A stretch of 64,000 nucleotides of DNA from Variovorax gossypii (GTDB taxonomy: Bacteria > Pseudomonadota > Gammaproteobacteria > Burkholderiales > Burkholderiaceae_C), in NCBI RefSeq assembly GCF_003965815.1, contig NZ_RXOE01000002.1, positions 1 to 64,000 on the forward strand. Reading direction: 5' to 3'. The translations under genes were made by a program, and so were the position numbers. Below the pieces are notes generated by a model that saw only the letters and a program-made list of their open reading frames with translations, made no database searches and had not been told where the DNA came from. Below, piece after piece: positions 34,905 through 44,321 of this stretch; position 1 is the stretch's first letter; the number at the start of each line of letters is the position of its first letter.

Positions 34905-36269
34905 TCAGGAAGCCTGCCGCGCGGAGCTGACGGGCATGTGCGTCTCGGCGGCGTCGAGCACGAGTTCGGGCTCGTTGGCCTCGGCCGGGCTTTCCTGGTT
35001 CAGGTGCTGGTTCATGCGCACGGTGTCGAGGTCGCCGGTCCACTTGGCGACCACGATGGTGGCCACGCCGTTGCCGATCAGGTTGGTCAGCGCGCGGGCT
35101 TCAGACATGAAGCGGTCGATGCCCAGGATCAGCGCCAGGCCCGCCACCGGCACATGGCCCACCGCCGACAGCGTGGCCGCCAGCACGATGAAGCCGCTGC
35201 CCGTGACACCGGCCGCGCCCTTCGAGGTGAGCAGCAGCACCGCCAGCAGCGTGAGCTGCTGCGTGAGCGTCATGTCGGTGTTGGTGGCCTGCGCGATGAA
35301 CACCGCCGCCATCGTCAGGTAGATGGAAGTGCCGTCGAGGTTGAACGAATAGCCGGTCGGGATCACGAGGCCGACCACCGACTTCTTCGCGCCCAGGTTC
35401 TCCATCTTGGCCATCATGCGCGGCAGCACCGATTCGCTGGACGAAGTGCCCAGCACGATCAGCAGCTCTTCCTTGATGTACTTGATGAACTTCCAGATGC
35501 TGAAGCCGTGGAAGCGTGCGATGAGCCCCAGCACCACGAAGATGAACAGCAGGCAGGTGGCGTAGAAAGTGGCCATCAGCTGGCCGAGCTGCAGCAGCGA
35601 GCTCACGCCGTACTTGCCGATGGTGAAGGCCATGGCGCCGAAGGCGCCGATGGGCGCGACCTTCATGATGTAGCCCACGATCACGAAGAGCACGTGCGAG
35701 CCCTTCTCGATCACGTCGAACACCAGCGTGCCGCGGCCGCCGAAGCGGTGCAGCGCGAAGCCGAACATCACGGCGATCATCAGCACCTGCAGGATCTCGC
35801 CCTTGGCGAAGGCATCGACCACCGTGTTCGGAATGATGTTGAGCAGGAAGTCGGTGGTGCTCTGCATCTTGCCCGGGCCGGTGTAGGCCGCGATGCTCTT
35901 GGTGTCGAGCTGGGTCACGTCGACATTCATGCCCGCGCCGGGCTTGAGCACGTTGACCAGCACCAGTCCCACGATCAGCGCGATGCTGCTGACGATCTCG
36001 AAGTAGAGCAGCGCCATGCCGCCGGTCTTGCCGACCTTCTTCATGTCTTCCATGCCGGCGATGCCGACCACCACCGTGCAGAAGATGATCGGCGCGATGA
36101 TCATCTTGATCAGCTTGATGAAGCCGTCGCCCAGCGGCTTCATGGAAGCGCCGGTGTCGGGATAGAAATGCCCCAGCAGCACCCCGAGCACGATGGCCGT
36201 GATGACCTGGAAGTACAGGGATTTGTAGAAGGGCTTGGGGGCGGTGGTGTGTTCCACGGGGTGACTCAT
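34905..36269 (-). CDS. dctA: C4-dicarboxylate:cation symporter DctA
   Basis: 454 residues, standard for DctA. Takes up succinate, fumarate and malate with protons or sodium. Family signatures: [19 protein letters not shown] (HP1 serine-rich loop), [45 protein letters not shown] and [15 protein letters not shown]. The start ATG at 36269 is the first with the [23 protein letters not shown]-terminus; the frame extends upstream but without support. A sigma-54 promoter lies about 60 bases before it. Confidence 0.96.
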   Translation of the reverse strand: MSHPVEHTTAPKPFYKSLYFQVITAIVLGVLLGHFYPDTGASMKPLGDGFIKLIKMIIAPIIFCTVVVGIAGMEDMKKVGKTGGMALLYFEIVSSIALIVGLVLVNVLKPGAGMNVDVTQLDTKSIAAYTGPGKMQSTTDFLLNIIPNTVVDAFAKGEILQVLMIAVMFGFALHRFGGRGTLVFDVIEKGSHVLFVIVGYIMKVAPIGAFGAMAFTIGKYGVSSLLQLGQLMATFYATCLLFIFVVLGLIARFHGFSIWKFIKYIKEELLIVLGTSSSESVLPRMMAKMENLGAKKSVVGLVIPTGYSFNLDGTSIYLTMAAVFIAQATNTDMTLTQQLTLLAVLLLTSKGAAGVTGSGFIVLAATLSAVGHVPVAGLALILGIDRFMSEARALTNLIGNGVATIVVAKWTGDLDTVRMNQHLNQESPAEANEPELVLDAAETHMPVSSARQAS

Positions 36270-36330
36270 CGGTTTGTCTCCAGTTCGTGGCCAGGCCCCG
36301 AATCGGAGGCGCGCGGCCGGCCGGTGGTTC

Positions 36331-36346
36331 AGCAATCGACATGCCA
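36331..36346 (-). promoter_or_regulatory. Sigma-54 (-24/-12) promoter of dctA
   Basis: On the minus strand the sequence TGGCATG-N4-TTGCT matches the consensus TGGCACR-N4-TTGCW at 14 or so of 16 positions with exact GG/GC spacing. It lies about 60 bases before the dctA start, and the operon encodes the cognate activator DctD. Confidence 0.82.
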
Positions 36347-36517
36347 CGGGCGACGCGTGCCCGAGCCGGCCTTAAGTCGTTGATTTCATGAGGTTTTTCA
36401 TGACCTTGCCGAGCCTGCCCCGCCGACGATCCGGATGACGCGGACCGCGTCCGTCCGATCCCCCGGCTCGCCAACACCGGGTAAACCCTAGGCGCCGGGC
36501 GGTGTCAGACTCGGCAC

Positions 36518-37936
36518 ATGAACGACAACGCCCGGCCGGAGGCGGCCACGGAAAGCGCCTCGAAGCGCATCGCCCTCACCGTGGCTGCAGCCTTCTTCAT
36601 GGAAACGCTGGACGCCACGGTCATCGTCACCGCGCTGCCGGCCATCGGGGCCGGCTTCGGCATCGGGGCGCTCGACGCCAGCCTGGGCGTCACGGTCTAC
36701 CTGATCGCGATGGCTGCGCTGGTGCCGGCGGCGGGCTGGTGCGCGGGGCGTTTCGGGGCGCGGCGGGTGTTCGCGCTGGCGGTCGGCACCTTCACCCTGG
36801 CATCGCTCGCCTGCGGGCTCGCGCCGAGCTTCGAGGTGTTCGTGGCGGCGCGCGTGCTGCAGGGCGCGGCTGCGGCCTTCATGTCGCCGGTGGGCCGGCT
36901 CGTGGTGCTGCGCGAAACGCCGAAGCACCGGCTGATAGAGGCCATAGGCACCATCACCTGGCCGGGGCTCATCGCGCCGGTGATCGGTCCGCCGCTGGGA
37001 GGGCTCATCGCCACGCATGCCTCGTGGCGCTGGATCTTTTTGCTGAACGTGCCGCTGGGCCTCGTGGGCCTGTGGCTGGTGATGCGGCTCTTTCCGCGCC
37101 GGGCGGACGCGGCGCCGGTGCGCTTCGACGCGACCGGCTTCGTGCTCACCGCCATCGCGCTGGCCGCGCTGGTCGAAGGCCTCACGCGGCTGGGCGGGCC
37201 GCAGCCGGGCTCGGCCGTCACGCTCGGGCTGCTGGCGGCCGGTGTCGTGACGGCATTGGCCGCCGTGTGGCATGCGCGGCGCGTGGCGACGCCCCTGCTC
37301 GACCTGCGCGCGCTGGCGGTGCCGACCTACGCGCTGGCCACCGCCACGGCTGGCTTCGTCTCTCGCATCGCGATCAACGCCTCGCCCTTCCTGCTGCCGC
37401 TGATGTTCCAGATCGGCTTCGGCATGAGCGCCTTCCATGGGGGCTCGATGCTGCTCGTGTACATGGCCGGCAACCTCGCGATGAAGAGCGCCACCACGGC
37501 GGTGCTGCGGCGCTACGGCTTCCGCAATGTGCTCACGGTGAACGGCGCGATCTGCGCGGCCACGCTCTTCGGCTGCGGGCTGCTGTCGCCCGGCGACCCG
37601 CTGCCGCTGATGTGCGTGCTGCTGTTCGTGGCGGGCATGGCGCGCTCGATGAACTTCACCGCCATCAGCACGCTGGCATTCGCCGACGTGCCCGACGAGA
37701 TACGCGCCGGCGCGAGCACGCTCGGCACGATGCTGCAGCAGGTGTCGCTCGCGCTCGGCGTGGCGCTGGGCGCGATGGTGCTCGGCGCCTCGCAGGCATT
37801 GCGCGGCGCGCCGGCGGTGGAGCTCGCGGACTTCCGGCATGCCTGGTACGTGGTCGGCCTGCTGATGGCCATTGCGACGCTGATGACGCTGCGGCTCGAC
37901 CGCCAGGCGGGCATGGCGGTGTCGCGGAGGTCGTGA
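36518..37936 (+). CDS. MFS transporter, DHA2 (EmrB/QacA-like) family
   Basis: 472 residues with about 13-14 hydrophobic segments. Family features: METLDATVIVTALPAI in helix 1 (D-x-T-I/V-V-x-x-A-L-P), the motif-A-like GRFGARRVFAL, and GPPLGGLIATHASWRWIFLLNVPLG (motif C plus WRW). A drug or metabolite exporter using the proton gradient is the usual role; the substrate cannot be told. It is divergent from dctA and followed after 39 bases by a racemase-like gene on the same strand. Confidence 0.9.
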   Translation: MNDNARPEAATESASKRIALTVAAAFFMETLDATVIVTALPAIGAGFGIGALDASLGVTVYLIAMAALVPAAGWCAGRFGARRVFALAVGTFTLASLACGLAPSFEVFVAARVLQGAAAAFMSPVGRLVVLRETPKHRLIEAIGTITWPGLIAPVIGPPLGGLIATHASWRWIFLLNVPLGLVGLWLVMRLFPRRADAAPVRFDATGFVLTAIALAALVEGLTRLGGPQPGSAVTLGLLAAGVVTALAAVWHARRVATPLLDLRALAVPTYALATATAGFVSRIAINASPFLLPLMFQIGFGMSAFHGGSMLLVYMAGNLAMKSATTAVLRRYGFRNVLTVNGAICAATLFGCGLLSPGDPLPLMCVLLFVAGMARSMNFTAISTLAFADVPDEIRAGASTLGTMLQQVSLALGVALGAMVLGASQALRGAPAVELADFRHAWYVVGLLMAIATLMTLRLDRQAGMAVSRRS

Positions 37937-37975
37937 GAACATCCTCCGCTGCTTTCCCTGACGGAGATTTGCTTC

Positions 37976-38674
37976 ATGCCACTTCACATCGGCATCGTCG
38001 GCTGTTCGGCCGAAGGCGCTGCGCTCTGCTATCGCACGCTGTGCGTCGAAGGCGCCGGCTACATGGGCCAGGCTCATGCGCACCCCGAGGTCTCGATGCA
38101 CACGCATTCGCTCGCGGCGTACGTGGATTGCCTCGATGACAACGACATCGACGGCGTCGCGCAGCTGATGCTGTCGTCGGCGCGCAAGCTCGCCGCGGCC
38201 GGCGCCGACTTCCTGATCTGCCCCGACAACACCATCCACCAGGCGATGCATCTGGTTCTTCCGCAATCGCCGCTGCCGTGGCTGCACATCGCCGAGGTGG
38301 TCGCGGCCGAAGCCGTGTCGCGCGGCTTTCGCAGCGTGGGCGTGCTGGGCACGCACTGGCTGGTGAACAGCGAGGTCTATCCGCAGGCGCTGTCGTCGGC
38401 AGGACTGGAGGCCGTGCGGCCGGACGCCGAAGAGCGCTCGGCGATGGGCCGCATCATCATGGACGAGCTGGTGCGCGGCGTGATCAAGCCCGAGTCGACC
38501 GCGGTGCTGCAACGGATGATCGACGGCCTGAAGTCGCGCGGCTGCGATGCCGTGGTGCTGGGATGTACCGAGCTGCCGCTGGTGCTGAACGACGGCAATT
38601 CGGCGCTGCCGACGCTGGACTCGACGCGCCTGCTCGCGCGCGCGGCGCTGCGACGCGCGACGGCGGCGGGCTGA
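37976..38674 (+). CDS. Aspartate/glutamate racemase family protein
   Basis: 232 residues. Begins HIGIVGCSAEGAALCYRTL and carries both catalytic Cys regions: FLICPDNTIH (around residue 80) and VVLGCTELPLVL (around 195). The family interconverts D/L-Asp or Glu with two cysteine acid/base residues. The first motif is CPDNT where most members have CNT, so substrate or activity could differ. Likely co-transcribed with the preceding exporter. Confidence 0.86.
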   Translation: MPLHIGIVGCSAEGAALCYRTLCVEGAGYMGQAHAHPEVSMHTHSLAAYVDCLDDNDIDGVAQLMLSSARKLAAAGADFLICPDNTIHQAMHLVLPQSPLPWLHIAEVVAAEAVSRGFRSVGVLGTHWLVNSEVYPQALSSAGLEAVRPDAEERSAMGRIIMDELVRGVIKPESTAVLQRMIDGLKSRGCDAVVLGCTELPLVLNDGNSALPTLDSTRLLARAALRRATAAG

Positions 38675-38718
38675 GCCTTCATCGGCATCGAACTTCCACG
38701 AGAACCAAGGAGACATTC

Positions 38719-39120
38719 ATGCCCGACATCGCCACGATGCAGAAACTGCTGGACACGATCTTCCCCGGCCTCATGGGCGTGCGGCTGACCGAGCTCGCAC
38801 CCGAGCGCGTGGTCGCGCACATGGAGGTGCGGCCCGATCTGTGCACCGCCGGCGGCATCCTCCATGGCGGCGCCTACATGGCATTCGCAGACACGCTCGG
38901 CGCGGTCGGCACCATCGTCAACCTGCCCGAGGGCAAGCGCACGACGACGACCGACTCGAGCACCAAGTTCATCGCGGGCGCGCGCGTCGGCACGACGGTC
39001 ACCGGCACCAGCGTGGCACTGCATCGCGGACGCACGACGCAGGTTTGGCAGACCACCATCACCAATGCGGACGGCAAGCTGTGTGCGGTGGTCACGCAGA
39101 CGCAGCTGGTGCTCGACTGA
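38719..39120 (+). CDS. PaaI-family hotdog thioesterase
   Basis: 133 residues with the hotdog signature GGILHGGAYMAFADTLGAVGT, the following TDSSTKFIAGARVGTTVTG and the ending SVALHRGRTTQVWQTTITN. Hydrolyses acyl- or aromatic-CoA thioesters in related proteins. AAGGAGA lies 6-12 bases before the ATG. Last gene of the plus-strand trio; a hairpin separates it from the convergent hydroxylase operon. Confidence 0.9.
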   Translation: MPDIATMQKLLDTIFPGLMGVRLTELAPERVVAHMEVRPDLCTAGGILHGGAYMAFADTLGAVGTIVNLPEGKRTTTTDSSTKFIAGARVGTTVTGTSVALHRGRTTQVWQTTITNADGKLCAVVTQTQLVLD

Positions 39121-39123
39121 GGG

Positions 39124-39148
39124 GGCCTGACGGCACCGCCGTCAGGCC
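39124..39148. terminator. Bidirectional terminator-like hairpin between convergent genes
   Basis: A perfect 10-bp stem GGCCTGACGG (39124-39133) with CCGTCAGGCC (39139-39148), loop CACCG, overlapping the stop codon of the minus-strand hydroxylase gene. There is no clear T run. Confidence 0.55.
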
Positions 39149-41421
39149 AGGTTGAAAGGAAGCTGGCGCAAGGGCTTGCCCGTCAATCGCGCAACGGCGT
39201 TGGCGAACGCGGGGGCCAGCGGCGGCAGGCCGGGTTCGCCCATGCCGGTGGGCGCATCGGCGCTGGGCACGATGTGGACGTCGAACTCCGGCACGTTGGT
39301 GATGCGCGCCACGGTGAAGTCACCGAAGTTGCCCTGCTGCACGACGCCGTCTTTCAACGTGATGGCGCCCCCCGACAGGCACATCGACAGCCCCATCACT
39401 GCCGCGCCCTGCACCTGCGCCTCCACGCTGCGCGGGTTGACGGCCAGGTTGCAGTGCACGCCGCCGGTGACGCGATGCAGTACCGGCTGGCCGTCCTTGA
39501 CCGAGGCTTCCACCACGTAGGCCACCACGGATTCGAATGACTCGTGCACGGCGACGCCCCAGGCACGGCCGTCCGGCAGCTGCTTCTTTCCGTAGCCGCT
39601 CTTGTCCACGGCCAGTTGCAGCGCGGCGCGATGGCGCGGGTGCTTGTCGCCGAAGAGCTGCATCCGGTAGGCCACCGGGTCCTGCTTCGTGCTGCGGGCG
39701 ATCTCGTCGATCAAGGTCTCCATGACGAAGGCCGTGTGGGTGGAACCCACGCTGCGCCACCACAGCACGGGCACGTTGACCTGCGGGTGATGCACCGCCA
39801 GGCGCATCGGCAGCGGATACGGGTCGCGCATGCCCTCGGTGGCCGTGGCGTCGATGCCGTCCTTCACCTGGAATTGCCCGAACACCGTGCCCGTGGTGAT
39901 GGACTGGCCCACGATGACGTGGTCCCAGGCCAGGATCTTGCCGCGCTCGTCGAAGCCGATGCGCGCGCGGTGCAGGTGCATGGGGCGGTAATAGCCGCCC
40001 TTGATGTCGTCCTCGCGGCTCCACAGCAGGCGCACCGGCGCGCTCAGGCCAGCGGCGCGCGCGGCCTTGGCGATCTCGCAGGCCTCGACCACGAAGTCGC
40101 TCGTGCCCACGAAGCGCCGGCCGAAGCCGCCGCCCGCCATCTGCACATGCACCATCACCTGCTCGGGCTTGAGGTCCAGCGCACGCGCGGCGGCAGCGGC
40201 GTCCAGCCCGGCGCACTGGGTGCCGACCCACAGCTCGGCGCGCCCGTTCGACAGCTTGACGGTGCAGTTCTCCGGCTCCATGGGCGCATGGGCCAGATAG
40301 GGGAAGACGAATTCGGCCTCCAGTTGCCGGGGCGCGGTGGCCAGCGGTGTCATGTCGGCGTCGAACTTGCGCGGGCCGGGGCGACCCGCCAGTTCGCGGT
40401 ACTGGGCCAGCTGCTTTTCGGTGTCGACCTTCTCGACCGCGGCCGTGTCCCACTGCAGCTTCAGTGCGTCGCGGCCCAGCTTGGCCGGCCAGTAGCCATC
40501 GGCCACCACGGCCACGCCTTCGGCGCCGCGGTCCAGCGGCACGCGCAGCACGGCCTTCACGCCCTTGACGGCACGCGCCGCACTGTCGTCCACCGAGGCC
40601 AGGCGGGCGCCGAACACCGGCGGATGCGCCACCACCGCAGTGAGCTGGCCCGGGTGCCGCACGTCGATGCCGAAGTCCTGCCGGCCGCTGCTCTTGGCGC
40701 GCGCATCCAGGCGCGTGGTGGGCCGGCCGATGAGGCGGAAGTCCTTGGGATTCTTCAGCGTGACCTTCTCGGGCACCGGCAGCGCCATCGCGGCTTCGGC
40801 CAGTTCGCCATAGCCCAGCCTGCGCCCGCCCGGGCCCAGCACCGTGCCGGCCTGCGTGCGCAGCGTGGCCGCGTCGACCTTCCAGCGCGCAGCCGCTGCC
40901 GACAGCAGCATGGCCCGGGCGCGCGCGCCCAGCTCGCGGTACTGCGTGAAGCTGTTCTTGATCGAGTTGGAGCCGCCGGTCAGGTGGATGCCGAAGAGCG
41001 GGTCGACGTAGGCCGCGTCGCTCGAGCCATTGCGGCTGCGCACCAGGGCCCAGTCGGCATCGAGCTCCTCGGCCAGGATCATCGGCAAGCCGGTCTGCAC
41101 GCCCTGGCCGAATTCCAGCCGGTTGATGGTGACGGTGACTTCGCCGTTGCGTGCGATCTGCACGAAGGCCGATGGCTGTTGCGTCGGTTTGAGGGCGCCA
41201 GTCGCCGCCTGCGCTGCGCCGTCTGCCTGCGCCATCGCCAGGTGCGGAAAGGCGCCGAGCGCGAAGCCGCCGGCCCCGGCCATCTTCAGGAAACTGCGGC
41301 GAGGCAGCGTGGCGGTTTCGCCGGTGGTTTCGCCGGTCAGGCCCCGGGCCATCAGGCGCTGCATGGCGCGCGGCAGCTCGCGGTAATCGATGTCGGCGAA
41401 GTTTGCGATGTTGGGCAGCAT
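39142..41421 (-). CDS. Molybdenum hydroxylase large subunit (aldehyde/isoquinoline oxidoreductase type)
   Basis: 759 residues. A Tat signal is present (PRRSFLKMAGAGGFALGAF, about residues 40-60). The molybdopterin-binding parts include EFGQGVQTGLPMILAEELD, MAGGGFGRRF and, near the end, GMGEPGLPPLAPAFANA, containing the presumed catalytic Glu. This single-chain form (no FAD subunit) matches IorB-type periplasmic dehydrogenases that pass electrons to a 2Fe-2S subunit and cytochrome c. AAGGAG precedes the ATG at 41421. Substrate unknown; aldehydes or N-heterocycles are typical. Confidence 0.92.
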   Translation of the reverse strand: MLPNIANFADIDYRELPRAMQRLMARGLTGETTGETATLPRRSFLKMAGAGGFALGAFPHLAMAQADGAAQAATGALKPTQQPSAFVQIARNGEVTVTINRLEFGQGVQTGLPMILAEELDADWALVRSRNGSSDAAYVDPLFGIHLTGGSNSIKNSFTQYRELGARARAMLLSAAAARWKVDAATLRTQAGTVLGPGGRRLGYGELAEAAMALPVPEKVTLKNPKDFRLIGRPTTRLDARAKSSGRQDFGIDVRHPGQLTAVVAHPPVFGARLASVDDSAARAVKGVKAVLRVPLDRGAEGVAVVADGYWPAKLGRDALKLQWDTAAVEKVDTEKQLAQYRELAGRPGPRKFDADMTPLATAPRQLEAEFVFPYLAHAPMEPENCTVKLSNGRAELWVGTQCAGLDAAAAARALDLKPEQVMVHVQMAGGGFGRRFVGTSDFVVEACEIAKAARAAGLSAPVRLLWSREDDIKGGYYRPMHLHRARIGFDERGKILAWDHVIVGQSITTGTVFGQFQVKDGIDATATEGMRDPYPLPMRLAVHHPQVNVPVLWWRSVGSTHTAFVMETLIDEIARSTKQDPVAYRMQLFGDKHPRHRAALQLAVDKSGYGKKQLPDGRAWGVAVHESFESVVAYVVEASVKDGQPVLHRVTGGVHCNLAVNPRSVEAQVQGAAVMGLSMCLSGGAITLKDGVVQQGNFGDFTVARITNVPEFDVHIVPSADAPTGMGEPGLPPLAPAFANAVARLTGKPLRQLPFNLA

Positions 41422-41431
41422 GGCGGCTCCT

Positions 41432-41905
41432 TCAGGCGAGGGTCTTGGCCGCATCGGCCACGGCGGCGCGAATGCGGGCGTAGGTGCCGCAGCGGCAGAT
41501 GTTGCCGACCATGGCCGAATCGATCTCGTCCGCGCTGGGCTGCTTGCCCCGGGGCAGCGACTTGAGAAACGCCGTCGCGCTCATGATCTGGCCGCTCTGG
41601 CAGTAGCCGCACTGCGCCACGTCGTGCCTGACCCATGCGGCGTGCACGGCGGCACCGACGCGGTCGCTGCCGTCGGTCGTTGCCTCGATGGTGGTGATCT
41701 TCTTGCCCTCGGCCGCGGAGATCGGCGTGATGCACGAGCGGATGGCCTGGTCGTCCAGATGCACGGTGCAGGCGCCGCACAGCGCGGCGCCGCAGCCGAA
41801 CTTGGTGCCGGTCATGCCCAGCGTGTCGCGCAGGGCCCAGAGGATGGGGGTGCCGGGGTCGGCGTCGACCGTGTGTTCCCGGCCGTTGACGTGGAGCGCG
41901 CTCAT
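41432..41905 (-). CDS. Molybdenum hydroxylase 2Fe-2S subunit
   Basis: 157 residues. Four-Cys N-terminal cluster CGAALCGACTVHLDD with a later Cys in RSCITP, and the second cluster CGYCQSGQIM...GNICRCGTY, the standard pair of 2Fe-2S centres. The ATG at 41905 gives MSALHVNGREH, as in IorA-type proteins. It lies 10 bases before the large subunit on the same strand and 35 bases after a cytochrome c gene. Confidence 0.94.
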   Translation of the reverse strand: MSALHVNGREHTVDADPGTPILWALRDTLGMTGTKFGCGAALCGACTVHLDDQAIRSCITPISAAEGKKITTIEATTDGSDRVGAAVHAAWVRHDVAQCGYCQSGQIMSATAFLKSLPRGKQPSADEIDSAMVGNICRCGTYARIRAAVADAAKTLA

Positions 41906-41940
41906 GTTCGGTTCTCCGTGGGTGGATGGTTGGATCGGGT

Positions 41941-42309
41941 TCACTTGGCGCCGTCGAGCACCCATTGCGCGAGCGATTGCAGGTCGGCATCGGGGACCTG
42001 GGCTTGCGGCGGCATCGGCATCGCGCCCCACTTGCCCGAGCTGCCGGCCTTGATGCTTGCTGCCAGCTGTGCGGCCGTGCCCTTGCCGTCGCCGTACTTC
42101 GCGCCGATGTCCTTCCACGATGGGCCCACCACCTTGGTCGCGGGCTGGTGGCATGCGACGCACGCGTACTTCTGCGCGAGCGCCTGGCTGGCGACGGCGC
42201 GTGCCGGCCACGCGATGCTCACGCCGATGCCGAGCGCTGCGACGAGGGAGGCGGCAAGGGAGCGCCGTACGGATGCGATGCCGTTTTGCTGTTTTCTGTC
42301 GTGGGTCAT
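41941..42309 (-). CDS. Periplasmic c551-type cytochrome c
   Basis: 122 residues. A signal peptide is present (basic start, hydrophobic residues 17-35). The single haem site is CVACH (about residue 50), followed by VVGPSWKDIGAKY and the Met ligand in GAMPMPPQAQV. The pattern is class I c551. Located upstream of the 2Fe-2S subunit; it most likely takes electrons from the hydroxylase to the respiratory chain. Confidence 0.92.
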   Translation of the reverse strand: MTHDRKQQNGIASVRRSLAASLVAALGIGVSIAWPARAVASQALAQKYACVACHQPATKVVGPSWKDIGAKYGDGKGTAAQLAASIKAGSSGKWGAMPMPPQAQVPDADLQSLAQWVLDGAK

Positions 42310-42362
42310 TTCTGTTTCATCCTGTCGATCGGGTTGCCTGATTCGATGGCCCGCGGTCGCGA

Positions 42363-43205
42363 CTACGCGTCCTTATGGGCGAGCGACGTGGACAGGCCGA
42401 GATGCGCGTCAGCCTGTGCAAGCAGCGCCTTGGCCTTGGCCTCGAAGGTCTGCACGGCGTCGGCGCCTGCGGCGAATCGGGCCGGGGGCTCTTCGAGTCC
42501 GGCAAGCCGCACGATGGCGTCGGCGAGCCTGGCGGGGTCGCCGCCCTGCTTGCCGCTCATGCCGCTCCAGGCGGCAACGGTCTCCCTCGTGCGCTCGGCG
42601 TAGTCGTCGATGCTCGGCTCGGCGAAAGTGGTGGAGCCGGCGGTGAGCAGTTCGGTGCGAAAGAAGCCCGGCTCCACCAGCATGGTGCGGATGCCGAACG
42701 GGGCGATCTCGGGGGCCAGCGACTCGATCCACCCTTCGACGCCGAACTTCGCCGCGGCATACGCGGTGCAGAACATGCCACCGGCAATCCCGGCGGTCGA
42801 GGAGATGGTGAGCAACAGACCCGAGCGCTGCCTGCGCATCGCCGGCAGCACGGCGCGCGCGACGCTCATCGGGCCGAATAGCAGCGTCTCGATCTGGTTG
42901 CGGACCTGCTGCGGGCTCAGTTCCTCGAAGAAGCCTGCGTAGAAGTTGCCCGCGTTGTTGACCAGGACGTCGATGCGTCCGAACCTCGCGACGGCGGCCT
43001 CCACTGCGGCCTGCGCGTCTTCGGGCCGGGTGACGTCGAGCTTGACGCTCAGCAGGTTGGCGTGATCGCCGATGGCCTCGGCGACCTTCGCCGGATCGCG
43101 GCCGGTGGCCACTACGGCATGGCCCGCGGCCAGGGCCGCCCTGGCGATGTCGGTGCCCAGCCCCCGGCCCGCGCCGGTGACGAGCCAGATTTTCCTGTCG
43201 GTCAT
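42363..43205 (-). CDS. Short-chain dehydrogenase/reductase
   Basis: 280 residues of classical SDR type. NAD(P) site TGAGRGLG, NNAGNFYAG, catalytic Ser in ISSTAGIAG and the YAAAK Tyr-Lys pair. AAAGGAA precedes the ATG at 43205. Divergent from an AraC-type regulator 163 bases away, which probably controls it. Substrate unknown. Confidence 0.93.
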   Translation of the reverse strand: MTDRKIWLVTGAGRGLGTDIARAALAAGHAVVATGRDPAKVAEAIGDHANLLSVKLDVTRPEDAQAAVEAAVARFGRIDVLVNNAGNFYAGFFEELSPQQVRNQIETLLFGPMSVARAVLPAMRRQRSGLLLTISSTAGIAGGMFCTAYAAAKFGVEGWIESLAPEIAPFGIRTMLVEPGFFRTELLTAGSTTFAEPSIDDYAERTRETVAAWSGMSGKQGGDPARLADAIVRLAGLEEPPARFAAGADAVQTFEAKAKALLAQADAHLGLSTSLAHKDA

Positions 43206-43368
43206 GGGGATGTTCCTTTCGGTGACTGCCAGTGTCTGCCCGAGGCCCACCGACCCGTTTGCCGAAAGCACGCGTGTTCTTGCCTGAAACGACGGAACTG
43301 CGGCAGAAACGCGGATCGGGCGAAATGCGCGAGCTAGACTTTGTTCGGGCACCCGCGAAAGGATTCAA

Positions 43369-44286
43369 ATGGAAGCGCCACCGCTGACGCAGCAAGACGG
43401 ATCGGCAGTCCTGAGCGACCTGGCCAAGGCAGTCGGGCGCTTTGCAGAAAATGACGGCGACTGCATCACCGCCATTCCGGAACTCACGCTGCACCGGCGC
43501 AGCGCCACGACCGAACCCGTGCATTGCATCTATGGCTTCGGCGTGGGAATCACCGTCAGCGGAAAGAAGCGGGTTGCGCTCGGCGAAGAGGTTTTCGACT
43601 ATTCCGCGGGCCAGTCGCTGCTGACCACGCTCGATCTCCCGGTGGTCACCCATGTCACGCAGGCCAGCAGCGCGAAGCCCTTTCTGGGCCTGATGCTCAG
43701 GCTCGACTCGCGCGCCATCGTGCAGGCGGCGGCCGAGATGGCGCTGCCCCAGCCGTCAAGGGACTGCAGCTATCGAGCCATGTCGCTCGGCGATCTCGAC
43801 CCGACGCTGCTGGGCACGGTGACGCGGCTCGTCGAACTGCTCGCCGAGCCCAGGCTGATTCCCCAGATCGCTCCGCTGCTCCAGCAGGAAATCGTCGTTC
43901 GCCTGCTCGCCGGACGCCATGGCCCGCAGTTGCAGCGCCTGGTGGCCGTCGGCTCTCCAGGCCAGCAGGTGGCGCAGAGCATGGCCTGGCTCAAGATGAA
44001 TTTCACGCGGCCCGTGCTCGCGGACGACCTGGCCGCCTCGGTGCACATGAGTCCGTCGACGTTCCGGCAGCACTTCCGTGCCGTGGCGGGCATGAGCCCC
44101 ATGCAGTACCTGAAGCAGCTGCGCCTGCAGGAGGCCCGGCAACTGATGCTCAACCAGGGCATCGATGCCGGCACCGCGGGAATACGCGTGGGCTACGAGA
44201 GCGCTTCGCAGTTCAGCCGGGAATACGCCCGCCTGTTCGGTGCGCCGCCGCTGCGCGACATCAGGCGGATGCGGGAAGCCGCCTGA
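43369..44286 (+). CDS. AraC-family transcriptional regulator
   Basis: 305 residues. The N-terminal half (about 20-180) is a cupin-like AraC_N domain of the YqhC type (ATTEPVHCIYGFGVGITVSGKKRV). The C-terminal double HTH has VHMSPSTFRQHFRAVAGMSPMQYLKQLRLQEAR and VGYESASQFSREYARLFGAPP. AAAGGA lies 6 bases before the ATG. Such regulators usually control an adjacent, divergent oxidoreductase, here the SDR and perhaps the hydroxylase genes. Confidence 0.93.
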   Translation: MEAPPLTQQDGSAVLSDLAKAVGRFAENDGDCITAIPELTLHRRSATTEPVHCIYGFGVGITVSGKKRVALGEEVFDYSAGQSLLTTLDLPVVTHVTQASSAKPFLGLMLRLDSRAIVQAAAEMALPQPSRDCSYRAMSLGDLDPTLLGTVTRLVELLAEPRLIPQIAPLLQQEIVVRLLAGRHGPQLQRLVAVGSPGQQVAQSMAWLKMNFTRPVLADDLAASVHMSPSTFRQHFRAVAGMSPMQYLKQLRLQEARQLMLNQGIDAGTAGIRVGYESASQFSREYARLFGAPPLRDIRRMREAA

Positions 44287-44321
44287 GAGCAACGGGGTGA
44301 GGAAGACCCGGACACCGGGGC

